Source: Armatimonadota bacterium (GTDB taxonomy: Bacteria; Sysuimicrobiota; Sysuimicrobiia; Sysuimicrobiales; Kaftiobacteriaceae). From it: a stretch of 64,000 nucleotides of DNA. The position numbers were made by a program, and so were the translations under genes. Location of the stretch: contig JAVKHY010000003.1 of NCBI GenBank assembly GCA_031459765.1, positions 248,001 through 312,000 on the forward strand. Direction: 5' to 3'. The notes under the pieces are model-generated. The model worked only from the letters and a program-made list of their open reading frames with translations. It was not told where the DNA came from and did not search any database. This document shows, one piece after another, positions 18,136 to 26,186 of the stretch; within the stretch, counting starts at the first letter, position 1, and each line of letters starts with the position of its first letter.

Positions 18136-19247
18136 CCGCCGCGCTCGCCGCCGACCTGGCCGGCCTCCTCTATGCCGCCATCCAGCAGGTCCGGCACTAC
18201 GGCCCGGAGCATCCCGCTGCGGAGGAGAGCATCCGCCGCTTCGAGACGGTCGTGGGGGAGGCGTTGCGGCAGGCGGCCTCGGTGCGCTGGGAGGTTTCCT
18301 CGGACTGGCTGGTGGTGCAGGGCGTCGTGCTGCGGGATGACGACCGCCATGCCCTCCCGCTGCGGGCCCATCTGACGGCGCGTCGGATCGCCCGGCTGGT
18401 GATCGGGCCTCAGGTGAGCGGCGACGGCCTGCGCCTCCTGCTCCGGCTCCTGGCGCGGGAACCGGAGGAGCTCATCGCGATCGGCGGGTTACCCCAGGCC
18501 CTGCGCGAGGCGGGTGTGGCGGGCGTGGAAACCGCGGGACCCGACGCCGGTCCCGGGGCGCCGCCTGATGTCTATCGGGAGGCGGTGCAGGTCGCCGTGG
18601 CCCTCACGGAAGCAGTGGAGGCGGGGAATCAGGTGGACATCGGGCGGGTGCGGCTCGCCGTGGAACCCCTGGCGGCAGAGGAGGGAGACCTCGCGCCCCT
18701 GTGGGCGCAGGTCGCCCAGCGGGATCATGATGAGCTCGACCCGCAGCATGCGGTGAACGCCGCCTTTCTGGCCGTCCACCTCGGCCGGGGGTTCGGGCTT
18801 CCGCGATCCGAGCAGATCGATCTGGGGGTGGCGGCGTTCGTGCACGACATCGGGATGGCGCGCCTGCCCTGGGCGATCCGGCTGGCCGAGCGCACGCTGC
18901 GCGTGTCGGAGCCGATTCCCGCCCACGCTGTGGAAGGCGCGATGCTGCTGCGTCGTCTGGGCGGGCGCGCCGGCCTGCCGATGCTGACGGCGTATGAGCA
19001 CCACCGTGTCATCGCCGGCGACGCGGCCGGATGCTCGCCCCATGCTGCAGTGGTGGCCCTGGCCGATTATGTCGACGCGGCGACCTGCGGCCGGACGGCC
19101 GAGAGGCGTCGGTATTCCCTGGCCAAGGTACTGGAGGCGCTGGGCGCCGGGCGCCCCGGGGGCTTCACCCCCGTCCACGTGCGCGTCCTGGCCGTCCTCC
19201 TCGCCGGGGCGGAGGCCGCGGGCGCCGACTTCGGCGGAGCGGGCTAG
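18132..19247 (+). CDS. Degenerate HD-GYP-type protein
   Basis: A 371-residue protein starting at a GTG that overlaps the upstream stop. The C-terminal half is an HD-domain protein. HDIGMARLP (near residue 240) keeps the H-D pair and AYEHHRVIAGD corresponds to the HHE motif, but the GYP triplet of active c-di-GMP phosphodiesterases is missing. It is therefore probably a divergent or non-GYP phosphohydrolase, or an inactive c-di-GMP/partner sensor. It sits between a HEAT-repeat gene and a pilB gene, consistent with a part in pilus or surface control. That link is inference. Confidence 0.75.
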   Translation: MTAALAADLAGLLYAAIQQVRHYGPEHPAAEESIRRFETVVGEALRQAASVRWEVSSDWLVVQGVVLRDDDRHALPLRAHLTARRIARLVIGPQVSGDGLRLLLRLLAREPEELIAIGGLPQALREAGVAGVETAGPDAGPGAPPDVYREAVQVAVALTEAVEAGNQVDIGRVRLAVEPLAAEEGDLAPLWAQVAQRDHDELDPQHAVNAAFLAVHLGRGFGLPRSEQIDLGVAAFVHDIGMARLPWAIRLAERTLRVSEPIPAHAVEGAMLLRRLGGRAGLPMLTAYEHHRVIAGDAAGCSPHAAVVALADYVDAATCGRTAERRRYSLAKVLEALGAGRPGGFTPVHVRVLAVLLAGAEAAGADFGGAG

Positions 19248-19260
19248 GCCGAAGCGCCCA

Positions 19261-19290
19261 TTGTCGGGGCAAAGCGGGCACACCTAAGAT
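19261..19290 (+). promoter_or_regulatory. Promoter of pilB copy 2 (ATTGT-18-TAnnnT class)
   Basis: -35 TTGTCG (19261-19266), 18-base spacer, -10 TAAGAT (19285-19290). The GTG start at 19299 is only eight bases after the -10, so the mRNA is probably leaderless. It has the same layout as the sites before pilC and the response regulator. Confidence 0.6.
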
Positions 19291-19298
19291 GGACTGAC

Positions 19299-20984
19299 GT
19301 GAAGAGCCCGCGCAAACGCATCGGCGACATCCTGGTCGAGAGCGGCGTGATTACGCCGCAACAGCTGCAGGACGCCCTCCGCCGGCAGCAGGAGACCCGT
19401 GATCGTCTGGGGCGCATCCTGGTCGAGATGCGCGTCGCCACCGAGGCGCAGATCGCGCAGGCGCTGGCCCGCCAGCTCGGCCTGCCCCTGGTCAGCCTCA
19501 CCGCCACCCGCGTCGATCCCGCGCTGCTGCGCCTGATTCCGGAATCGCTGGCCCGCAAACGGCGGGTCGTCCCGGTGGCGCTGGAGGGCGACAGCCTTGT
19601 GGTGGCCCTGGCCGACCCTCTCGACGTCTTTGCCCTGGACGACGTGGGGATCGCCGCGCGCCGGCCGGTGAAGGCTGTGGTCGCCCTGGAATCCGACATC
19701 GCTGCGGCGATCGATCGGTGGTACGGCATGGGCGCGGCGGCACAGGCCGCGCTGGACGGGGCGGCCGCGCCGGCGGAGGCCGAGCCCGCCGCGGACGAGG
19801 CGGAGGACGCCCCGATCGTCCGTCTGGTCAACATGCTCCTGACCCAGGCCGTAAAGGACCGCGCCAGCGACGTGCACATCGAGCCGGAGCCGGAAGAAGT
19901 GCGCGTGCGCTTCCGGGTGGACGGCGTCCTGCAGACGGTGATGAAGGTGCCCAAGGGCGTTCATCCGGCCCTGCTGTCCCGGCTGAAGGTGCTGGCCCGG
20001 CTGAACATCGCCGAGCGCCGCGCCCCGCAGGACGGCGCCTTCCAGTGGAGTGTTGACGGCCGGGAGATCGACGTACGCCTGGCCACGATCCCGACCGTGC
20101 TCGGCGAGCGGGCGTCGCTGCGGCTGCTGGACAAGAGCCGCGGGCTGCGGTCGCTGGCCGAGCTCGGGATGGACGAGGCGGTGCGCCGCCGCTACGAGGC
20201 GCTGGCCCGTCAGCCCTACGGGATCATCCTGGTCAGCGGGCCCACCGGCAGCGGCAAGACCACGACGCTGGTCAGCACCCTGGCCCTGATCAACGCCGCG
20301 GACAAGAACATCATTACCATCGAAGACCCCGTCGAGTACCAGCTGCCCGGGGTGAGCCACATCCAGGTCAATCCGCGGGCCGGGCTGACCTTCGCCACGG
20401 GACTGCGCTCCATCGTGCGGCACGACCCCGACGTGATCATGATCGGCGAGATCCGCGACGTGGAGACGGCGGACATCGCCATCCACGCCGCGCTCACCGG
20501 GCACCTGGTGCTGACCACCATCCACACCAACGACGCCGCCAGCGCCCTGGCCCGGCTGGTGGATATGGGCATCGAGACCTTTCTCATTGCCTCCGCGGTC
20601 AACGGCGTGGCCTCGCAACGCCTGGTGCGGACCCTGTGTCCCCACTGCCGGCGGCCGATAGACCCGCCGCCGGAGATCCTGGTGTGGCTGCGCTCCGCGC
20701 TGGGCGACGAGTTGCCGGCCCCGAGTTTTCACCAGGCCGCCGGCTGCGCGCGATGCCGGCAGACCGGTTACCAGGGGAGGACAGGGATCTTCGAGGTCCT
20801 GGTGATGACCGACGCGGTACGCAACCTGGTGCTGGCCCGTGCCTCCGCCGCCGATATCGCCGAGGCCGCCCGGGCGGAAAGGATGCGCTCCATGCGGGCC
20901 GACGGACTGCTCAAAGCGCTCCGGGGGATGACGACGGTGGAAGAAGTGCTGCGCGTCACGCGCGTGGAAGAACCGACGCTCTGA
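19299..20984 (+). CDS. pilB: Type IV pilus assembly ATPase PilB (copy 2)
   Basis: A 561-residue GspE/PilB ATPase with an N-terminal MshEN domain (RIGDILVESGVITPQQLQDAL), Walker [11 protein letters not shown], Walker B DVIMIGEIRDVETA, His box TIHTND, and C-terminal zinc cysteines (CPHC...CARC). It is closer to pilC and the pilin genes than copy 1 and is the likelier partner of that machinery. The two copies are clearly paralogous but differ in sequence throughout, so they are not a recent duplication. The GTG start lies immediately downstream of a promoter. Its last bases overlap the convergent response-regulator gene by 29 bases. Confidence 0.93.
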   Translation: MKSPRKRIGDILVESGVITPQQLQDALRRQQETRDRLGRILVEMRVATEAQIAQALARQLGLPLVSLTATRVDPALLRLIPESLARKRRVVPVALEGDSLVVALADPLDVFALDDVGIAARRPVKAVVALESDIAAAIDRWYGMGAAAQAALDGAAAPAEAEPAADEAEDAPIVRLVNMLLTQAVKDRASDVHIEPEPEEVRVRFRVDGVLQTVMKVPKGVHPALLSRLKVLARLNIAERRAPQDGAFQWSVDGREIDVRLATIPTVLGERASLRLLDKSRGLRSLAELGMDEAVRRRYEALARQPYGIILVSGPTGSGKTTTLVSTLALINAADKNIITIEDPVEYQLPGVSHIQVNPRAGLTFATGLRSIVRHDPDVIMIGEIRDVETADIAIHAALTGHLVLTTIHTNDAASALARLVDMGIETFLIASAVNGVASQRLVRTLCPHCRRPIDPPPEILVWLRSALGDELPAPSFHQAAGCARCRQTGYQGRTGIFEVLVMTDAVRNLVLARASAADIAEAARAERMRSMRADGLLKALRGMTTVEEVLRVTRVEEPTL

Positions 20985-21333
20985 TCGTCCCCACCAGATC
21001 CGCGGCGGGCCGGTCCTTGGTGAGCAGGCCGTGGATCCCGCCGCGGGCCACCTTCTCGGGGTCCAGCGCGCCCGGGAAGGCGGTGAGGATGAACACCTTC
21101 GCCGCGGGAAGGTCCCGCACGATGGCCCGTGCCGCGGAGAAGCCGTCCAGCCCCTCCATGCGGAAGTCCATAAGCACCACGTCGGGCCGCAGTTCCCTGG
21201 CCCGGGCGATGGCCTCGGCGCCGTCCGCCGCTTCGCCCACCACCTGGAAGTCCTGTTCACGCGCCAGCAGGCGCGCCAGATGCCGGCGGTAGGCGGAGTT
21301 GTCGTCCACGAGCAGGATGCGGATGGGGGTCAC
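20956..21333 (-). CDS. Stand-alone response regulator receiver protein
   Basis: A 125-residue CheY-like receiver domain with no output domain. Phosphorylation-site residues are visible: acidic pair DD near 10-11, the phospho-acceptor Asp in VVLMDFRM near 56, Thr in ILTAF, and Lys in LLTKDRP. It may act by protein-protein contact, for example on pilus motors, as single-domain regulators do in twitching systems. Its promoter and start codon suggest a leaderless mRNA. It lies next to pilB copy 2 and the NarL-type two-component pair. Confidence 0.88.
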   Translation of the reverse strand: MTPIRILLVDDNSAYRRHLARLLAREQDFQVVGEAADGAEAIARARELRPDVVLMDFRMEGLDGFSAARAIVRDLPAAKVFILTAFPGALDPEKVARGGIHGLLTKDRPAADLVGTIRASVLPRA

Positions 21334-21339
21334 GTGGCC

Positions 21340-21369
21340 AGTCTAGCCTTCCCGCGCCCGGCGGCACAA
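21340..21369 (-). promoter_or_regulatory. Promoter of the stand-alone response regulator (ATTGT-18-TAnnnT class)
   Basis: On the minus strand: -35 TTGTGC (21364-21369), 18-base spacer, -10 TAGACT (21340-21345), then six bases to the GTG start at 21333. An inverted repeat CCCCTGGTACCAGGGG lies just upstream (about 21374-21389) and could be an operator. Confidence 0.55.
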
Positions 21370-21373
21370 TAGT

Positions 21374-21389
21374 CCCCTGGTACCAGGGG
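21374..21389. repeat. 16-bp perfect palindrome upstream of the response regulator promoter
   Basis: CCCCTGGTACCAGGGG is a perfect dyad located just upstream of the -35 of the receiver gene and downstream of the stop of the NarL-type regulator gene. It could be an activator or repressor site, or a small hairpin. No T-run follows it. Confidence 0.5.
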
Positions 21390-21439
21390 ACCGGCAGGGG
21401 ATGAGACCGCCGCCGGAGGGATGACGGACCGGGGCCGGG

Positions 21440-22099
21440 TCACCCCTCCGGAGGGACGAGCCCGCTGCGCAGCGCGTACACCGCGGCCTGGGTCCGGCTG
21501 TTGACGTGGAGCTTGGCCATGATGTTGCTCAGGTGGTTCTTGACGGTGCGCTCGCTGATGGCCAGCCGCTGCGCGATCTCCTTGTTGGCCAGTCCGCCGG
21601 CGACATGCTGCAGGATCTCGACTTCCCGGGCGGTGAGGGGCGTCGTCACCAGCGCCAGATCCGGCCGGTCGGGCGAGCGGGCGAACTCCCGCATCACCTT
21701 GGCCGCCATAGTCGGCGCCAGCAGCCCCTCGCCGCCGTGGACCACGCGGATCGCCCGGAACAGCTCCTCCGCGGAGGCGTCCTTCAACAGGTAGCCCATC
21801 GCCCCGGCCTTGATCGCTTCGAAGAGGAACTCCTCGTCGGCGTGCACCGTCAGCATGATGATGCCGGTCCGCGGGCTGGTCGTCTTGATCACGCGCGCGG
21901 CGTCGATCCCGGACAGTTCCGGCATGGCGATGTCCAGCAGCACGATGTCCGGGGCCAGCTCTTCGACCAGGCGCACCGTCTCGCGGCCCGTGGCCGCTTC
22001 ACCGACCACCTCAAGGTCCGGCGCGCCCTCCAGCAGGCGGCGGACGCCCCGGCGGAAGAGCTCGTGGTCATCAGCCAGCAGGACGCGGATTTTCGTCAC
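21440..22099 (-). CDS. NarL/FixJ-family response regulator
   Basis: A 219-residue regulator. It has a receiver domain (DD near 10-11, phospho-Asp in IVLLDIAMP near 55, Thr in MLTVHAD, Lys in YLLKDAS) and a C-terminal LuxR-type helix-turn-helix (LTAREVEILQHVAGGLANKEIAQRLAISERTVKNHLSNIMAKL). It overlaps the histidine kinase gene upstream by 29 bases, so the two form a cognate pair. Targets are unknown, but the position among pilus genes suggests control of surface structures. It carries no AAA+ domain and therefore cannot activate sigma-54 promoters. Confidence 0.94.
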   Translation of the reverse strand: MTKIRVLLADDHELFRRGVRRLLEGAPDLEVVGEAATGRETVRLVEELAPDIVLLDIAMPELSGIDAARVIKTTSPRTGIIMLTVHADEEFLFEAIKAGAMGYLLKDASAEELFRAIRVVHGGEGLLAPTMAAKVMREFARSPDRPDLALVTTPLTAREVEILQHVAGGLANKEIAQRLAISERTVKNHLSNIMAKLHVNSRTQAAVYALRSGLVPPEG

Positions 22100-24140
22100 G
22101 ACCCCTCCCCAGCGGAATCCGAACGGTGACCTTCGTGCCGCCCCCGGGCCGGCTCTCCACCTGGAGGATCCCGCCCACCAGCGCGGCCCGCTCCTCCATC
22201 GAGGTGATCCCCAGGTGGCGCCCTCCGGGGGGGCGGGCCCGGAACGCGCCCAGGTCGAAGCCGACGCCGTTGTCCGCGATGCTGACGCTGGCGGCGTCCT
22301 CCGTCGCTTCGGCCGTGATGGTGACGGCGGTGGCCCGGGCGTGCGCCCGGACGTTGGTCAGGGCCTGCCGGGCGATGGCCAGCACGGCGTGGCGGACGGC
22401 CGACGGCAGAGGACCGTCCTGCCCCCGCGTGACGACCGTGGTGGGAATGCGGTGGCGCCGGCCGAAGTCGCGGCCCATGGCGTCCAGCGCGGCGAACAGC
22501 GACTCGTCGGTGCGCTCGGACCGGCGCAGCTCGGTCATGAATTCGCGCAGTTCGCCCATCGCCCGCTCCAGCACCGTCCGCAGCTCCCGCAGGTCGCCGC
22601 GGCCCTGGTCGGGTCCCGCCGCCGCGGACAGGTCGGTCTGGAGCAGCGCCTCGGCGACGGTCTGGGCCAGCCCGTCGTGGATCTCGCGCGCGATGCGCCG
22701 CCGTTCCTCGAGGACGCCGATGTCCGCGATCCGGTGAGCGAACCGGGCCGTATGCACCGCGGCGGCGACGTGGGAGGCGACGGCCTGCAGCAGCCCGGGG
22801 GCGACCGGATCGCCGGCGAAGCCGAGACCGAGCGCGCCCAGGGTCTGACCCTCCGCGCGCAGGGGAATGCAGGCTACGGTTCCGGGCGCGCCGCTGCCTG
22901 CGGACCCCTCGGGGATCACCCCGATCTCACCCCGCGTGCTCGCCGCCAGGAGGTGGGGCAGCAACCCCGCGGCGGTGGGGCCGTCGATCCCCCGCATGCC
23001 GACGAGGTCCACGGTGCCGGTGTCTTCGCGCTCCAGGGCCAGCACGGCGAAGCGCGCCGAGGCCAGGGAGCGGGCGACATCGAGCAGGGCCGGCCACAGC
23101 ACCGCCGGGTCGCGCGCCAGGGCGCGGCTCACCTCGCCGAACCCGGCCGCAGCCTCGGCGAGGGCCGCCGCGCAGACCCGTTCCTGCTGGGCCCGCAGGA
23201 GGATGGCGCCGACGGGTTGCGCGGCCAGTTCCGCCGCCTGGAGGTCTTCCCGCGTAAACCGCGGCGCGGCGCGGCCGCGGTTCAGATTCAGCACACCGAC
23301 CGGCCGGCCGAGGGCCGCCAGCGGCACGCAGAGCGCCGATCCGATCTCGTCCCGGGCGGGGCGCGGGGGAATCGGGGTCTCGGGGGTGAGCAGCGTCGCC
23401 TGACCGTCCTGCAGGATCCGTCCGGCCACCCCCTCCCCCAGGGCCGTGCGGACGCGGCGGTAGGTCTCGGGCAGGTGGTGGGCGGCGAGAATCTCCAGCT
23501 GGCCGGAGGGAGGATCGAACAGCATCAGCGAGCCGCCGTGCGCCCGGAAGTGATCGGCGAGCATCACCAGCGCCGCGGAGGCCGCACCCGCGGCGTTTGG
23601 GACGGCCCCCGCGATGCGGCGGAGTTCTTCGAGCAGGCGACCGAAACGGCGGCGGCGCATGCGGTCCTCCGCCCCCGCGCTGGAGGCGATCCCCGTGCAC
23701 AGGCAGGCCAGGACCGTCAGGCCCCAGAGCACGTAGTTGCCGGGGGCGAACAGGGAGTGCGGAACGGCGGGCAGTTGAACCGCGCCGACGGCGGCACTGA
23801 CCACAGCGGCCCCGCTCTGTCCGAGCAGCACGCCCGCCAGCGCCGCAACGGGGAAGGCCAGGAGGAGATACTCGCGGCCGTGGGCGGTGAGCACCATCCC
23901 GGTGGCGATGGCCACGGTGTCGAAGCCGATCCCGGCCCGCATCACCGCGTCGTCGGCTTCGGGATACCGCCAGGCGTACAGGGTGAGGGCGAGGGTATAC
24001 AGGAAGATGGCGGCATACAGTCCGATGAGCGCGATACGGGGACCGGGGCTCGGCCGCAGCGCCTCCAGGGCGATCAATGAGGCCAGCACGAGCCAGCGCA
24101 GCGGAATGACGGCTTCGGTAAAGCCGGGCCGGACGCGCAC
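22071..24140 (-). CDS. Membrane histidine kinase with GAF domains (HisKA_3 type)
   Basis: A 689-residue sensor kinase. It has about six N-terminal membrane helices (residues 10-165), then two GAF-like domains (about 200-340 and 350-500), a HisKA_3 dimerisation box with the phospho-His in RRRIAREIHDGLAQ, and an HATPase_c domain with ADNGVGFD and GGRHLGITSMEERA. The frame is open further upstream, but the GTG at 24140 is preceded by AAGGGGG and leaves room for the divergent pilC promoter, so I prefer it. It is the partner of the NarL-type regulator overlapping its 3' end. Confidence 0.92.
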   Translation of the reverse strand: MRVRPGFTEAVIPLRWLVLASLIALEALRPSPGPRIALIGLYAAIFLYTLALTLYAWRYPEADDAVMRAGIGFDTVAIATGMVLTAHGREYLLLAFPVAALAGVLLGQSGAAVVSAAVGAVQLPAVPHSLFAPGNYVLWGLTVLACLCTGIASSAGAEDRMRRRRFGRLLEELRRIAGAVPNAAGAASAALVMLADHFRAHGGSLMLFDPPSGQLEILAAHHLPETYRRVRTALGEGVAGRILQDGQATLLTPETPIPPRPARDEIGSALCVPLAALGRPVGVLNLNRGRAAPRFTREDLQAAELAAQPVGAILLRAQQERVCAAALAEAAAGFGEVSRALARDPAVLWPALLDVARSLASARFAVLALEREDTGTVDLVGMRGIDGPTAAGLLPHLLAASTRGEIGVIPEGSAGSGAPGTVACIPLRAEGQTLGALGLGFAGDPVAPGLLQAVASHVAAAVHTARFAHRIADIGVLEERRRIAREIHDGLAQTVAEALLQTDLSAAAGPDQGRGDLRELRTVLERAMGELREFMTELRRSERTDESLFAALDAMGRDFGRRHRIPTTVVTRGQDGPLPSAVRHAVLAIARQALTNVRAHARATAVTITAEATEDAASVSIADNGVGFDLGAFRARPPGGRHLGITSMEERAALVGGILQVESRPGGGTKVTVRIPLGRGRDENPRPAG

Positions 24141-24220
24141 AGGCTGCCCCCTTGTTGCCGACCCCCAGTGTTCGGCGCATCGGGTGGCAAAACCCTCCGC
24201 GCGGTAGGCCGTTCGGCCGA

Positions 24221-24250
24221 TTGTCCCCGGTTCGCCCCTCTTCCTAGAAT
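24221..24250 (+). promoter_or_regulatory. Promoter of pilC (ATTGT-18-TAnnnT class)
   Basis: -35 TTGTCC (24221-24226), 18-base spacer, -10 TAGAAT (24245-24250). It lies 32 bases before the pilC ATG and within the divergent region shared with the histidine kinase gene. Confidence 0.6.
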
Positions 24251-24282
24251 GACAGTGCCCGAAAGCCGGGGCAGAGGAGACG

Positions 24283-25497
24283 ATGGCACGATTCACCTAT
24301 CGGGCCTTTGACCAGGCCGGGCGGCTGGAGACCGGCGTCGTGGATGCGGAGACCGCCCGCCTGGCCGCCGCCTCGCTGCAGGCCCGCGGCTATCTGGTCA
24401 GCGCGCTGCAGGAGCAGGAGCAGCTGGAGAGCGCCTCGCGCCAGCTCGCGCGCCTCTTTCGGGTCAACCGGGGCGACCTGGTGCTCTTCACCCGGCAACT
24501 GGCCACGATGATTTCGGCCGGGCTGCCCATCGTCGGCGCCCTGCAGGTGCTGGAGCAGCACGCCAGCAACCGTCGGCTGCGCGGCATCATCAAGGCCGTG
24601 CGGCTGGGCATCGAGCGCGGGGGAAGCCTCTCCGCCGAGATCGCCCGCCACCCCGAGGCCTTCAATCCGTTCTTCGTGAACACCGTGCGCGCGGGGGAGG
24701 TGAGCGGAGTCCTCGACGCCGCCCTGGAGCGCCTGGCGGACTACATGGAGCGCGAACTGGATCTGATCCAGAAGGTGCGCACCGCGGCCACCTATCCGCT
24801 CCTCGTCCTGGGATTCACGGTGCTGGTGGCCGCCGGCGCCGTGATTTTCATCGTCCCCATGTTCACCCGGGTGTTCCAGTCCTTCCGCGTGCCCCTGCCC
24901 GTCGTGACGGTCGTCCTGCTCCAGGTCAGCCGGGCGCTGGCCGCCTCCTGGTGGGTCCTGCTCCTCCTCGCCGCCGCGGTTGCCGCCGCCGTGGCCGCGG
25001 TCCGCCGCTCCCCCTCCGGGCGGCGCGCCCTGGACGCGCTGTGGCTCCGGCTGCCCATCCTCGGGCCGGTGGTGCTGCGGCTGGCCCTCTCCCGCTTCGG
25101 CCGATCCATGGCCGTGGTGATTCGCAGCGGGGTCCCGCTGATGGAGGGGATCACCGCCGTGGCCGGCGCGCTCGGGAACCAGGTCGTGGGAAGCGCGGTG
25201 GAGATGGCGCGGGACCGGATGCGGGTGGGGGCCTCCATGGCGGAGGCGTTGGCCGCCAGCCCCGTCATCCCGCCCATGGTCGTGCAGATGGTGCGCGTCG
25301 GTGAGGAGTCCGGGGCGATGGAAGAGGTGTTGAACAAGGTCGCGGACTACTACGAGCGCGAGGTGGACAACACGGTGAAGCGGTTCGCGGCCGTGGTCGA
25401 GCCCGCCTTGATTTTCGCCGTCGGCGCCGTGGTCTTCGTGGTTGCCCTCGCCGTCCTGCTCCCGATCTGGAGTCTGATCGGCAACATCCGCCGCTAG
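24283..25497 (+). CDS. pilC: Type IV pilus inner-membrane platform protein PilC
   Basis: A 404-residue GspF/PilC protein. Two copies of the T2SF domain (about 65-190 and 270-395) are separated and followed by membrane helices. Conserved features include the opening FTYRAFDQAG and the FTRQLATMISAGLPIVGAL and AVVIRSGVPLMEGI segments. PilC is the membrane platform that couples PilB and PilT motors to pilin insertion. The RBS CAGAGGAG precedes the ATG. The pilin genes follow. Confidence 0.95.
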   Translation: MARFTYRAFDQAGRLETGVVDAETARLAAASLQARGYLVSALQEQEQLESASRQLARLFRVNRGDLVLFTRQLATMISAGLPIVGALQVLEQHASNRRLRGIIKAVRLGIERGGSLSAEIARHPEAFNPFFVNTVRAGEVSGVLDAALERLADYMERELDLIQKVRTAATYPLLVLGFTVLVAAGAVIFIVPMFTRVFQSFRVPLPVVTVVLLQVSRALAASWWVLLLLAAAVAAAVAAVRRSPSGRRALDALWLRLPILGPVVLRLALSRFGRSMAVVIRSGVPLMEGITAVAGALGNQVVGSAVEMARDRMRVGASMAEALAASPVIPPMVVQMVRVGEESGAMEEVLNKVADYYEREVDNTVKRFAAVVEPALIFAVGAVVFVVALAVLLPIWSLIGNIRR

Positions 25498-25530
25498 GCC
25501 TTTCGTCCCATCCCCGGTCCGACCTTCCCA

Positions 25531-25567
25531 TTGTGGCCGGCCCTCCGCCTCTGGCACGATCTCTGCT
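25531..25567 (+). promoter_or_regulatory. Candidate pilA promoter: sigma-54-like -24/-12 overlapping an ATTGT-type site
   Basis: TGGCACGATCTCTGCT (25552-25567) matches the sigma-54 pattern TGGCACR-N3-TTGCW at all key positions except one T-to-C. Alternatively TTGTGG (25531-25536), 18 bases, CACGAT (25555-25560) fits the layout of the other pilus promoters in this window. pilA starts at 25624, so the leader would be about 45-55 bases. Confidence 0.5.
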
Positions 25568-25623
25568 GTGACGCCTACGAGGGGGCGTGAGGAGATCTCA
25601 GTGGAAACGAGGGAGGACGTCCG

Positions 25624-26133
25624 ATGAGGCATCTGAGGAGACAGTTGTGGAAGGCGCGGACGGCCGCCGCCGGCTTCACGCTGATCGAGATCGCCGTGGT
25701 GATCGCGATCATCGGGCTGCTGGTGGCGATCGCTCTGCCCAGCTTCCTGGGCGCCCGGCAGAAGGCGTACAGCGCCGAGGTCCGGCAGATCGCCAGCGAG
25801 TGGAAGGCGCTGGACTTCTCGTGCCTGGTCGAGAAGAACTTCAACACCAGCCGGTGCGACACCGCCGCCGAGATGGGCTGGACGCCGCCGCCGAACAGCG
25901 CGGTCTGGAACTTTTCGGGGTACGCCATCGAGTGTCTGACCGCGGCCAACGCCGACGCCGCCCTGATCGGTACGGCCGCGACCTGCACCGTCGGGGCCCC
26001 GGCGGCCACGGAGTGGATGCGGCTGTCCGTCCCGGGTGTGGCCGGCGGCGACATGAACGGGAAGACCTACCGCATGGTGGTGGGCGCGGGAGCCAGCGTC
26101 CGAGGGCTGGTCGGCGATCTGATCACCCCCTAA
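25624..26133 (+). CDS. pilA: Major type IV pilin (PilA-like)
   Basis: A 169-residue prepilin. A basic leader of 17 residues ends at the prepilin peptidase site AAG|FTLIE, followed by the hydrophobic helix IAVVIAIIGLLVAIALPSFL with Glu at +5. A globular domain with four cysteines follows (for example SCLVEK, SRCDT, IECL, TCTV), which could form two disulfides. It is the first of a run of pilin-like genes and has the strongest RBS (GAGGGAGGACG). A stable hairpin follows the stop and may favour high pilA expression over the downstream minor pilins. Confidence 0.92.
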   Translation: MRHLRRQLWKARTAAAGFTLIEIAVVIAIIGLLVAIALPSFLGARQKAYSAEVRQIASEWKALDFSCLVEKNFNTSRCDTAAEMGWTPPPNSAVWNFSGYAIECLTAANADAALIGTAATCTVGAPAATEWMRLSVPGVAGGDMNGKTYRMVVGAGASVRGLVGDLITP

Positions 26134-26146
26134 CGGAGGCTGTGTC

Positions 26147-26177
26147 GTCCGGGAGGCGGGTCCACCGCCTCCCGGAC
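26147..26177 (+). other. Strong hairpin between pilA and the minor pilins
   Basis: A perfect 13-bp inverted repeat GTCCGGGAGGCGG / CCGCCTCCCGGAC with a five-base loop, 13 bases after the pilA stop. There is no T-run, so it is more likely an mRNA 3' stabiliser or attenuator than a classic terminator. It sits just upstream of (or inside) the next gene, depending on the start used there. Confidence 0.6.
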
Positions 26178-26186
26178 GCTCCGATC

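Noticed and set aside
24141-24296. N-terminal extension of the histidine kinase to 24296
   Set aside because: It would overlap the start of pilC and its promoter, and lacks an RBS; the GTG at 24140 has AAGGGGG upstream.
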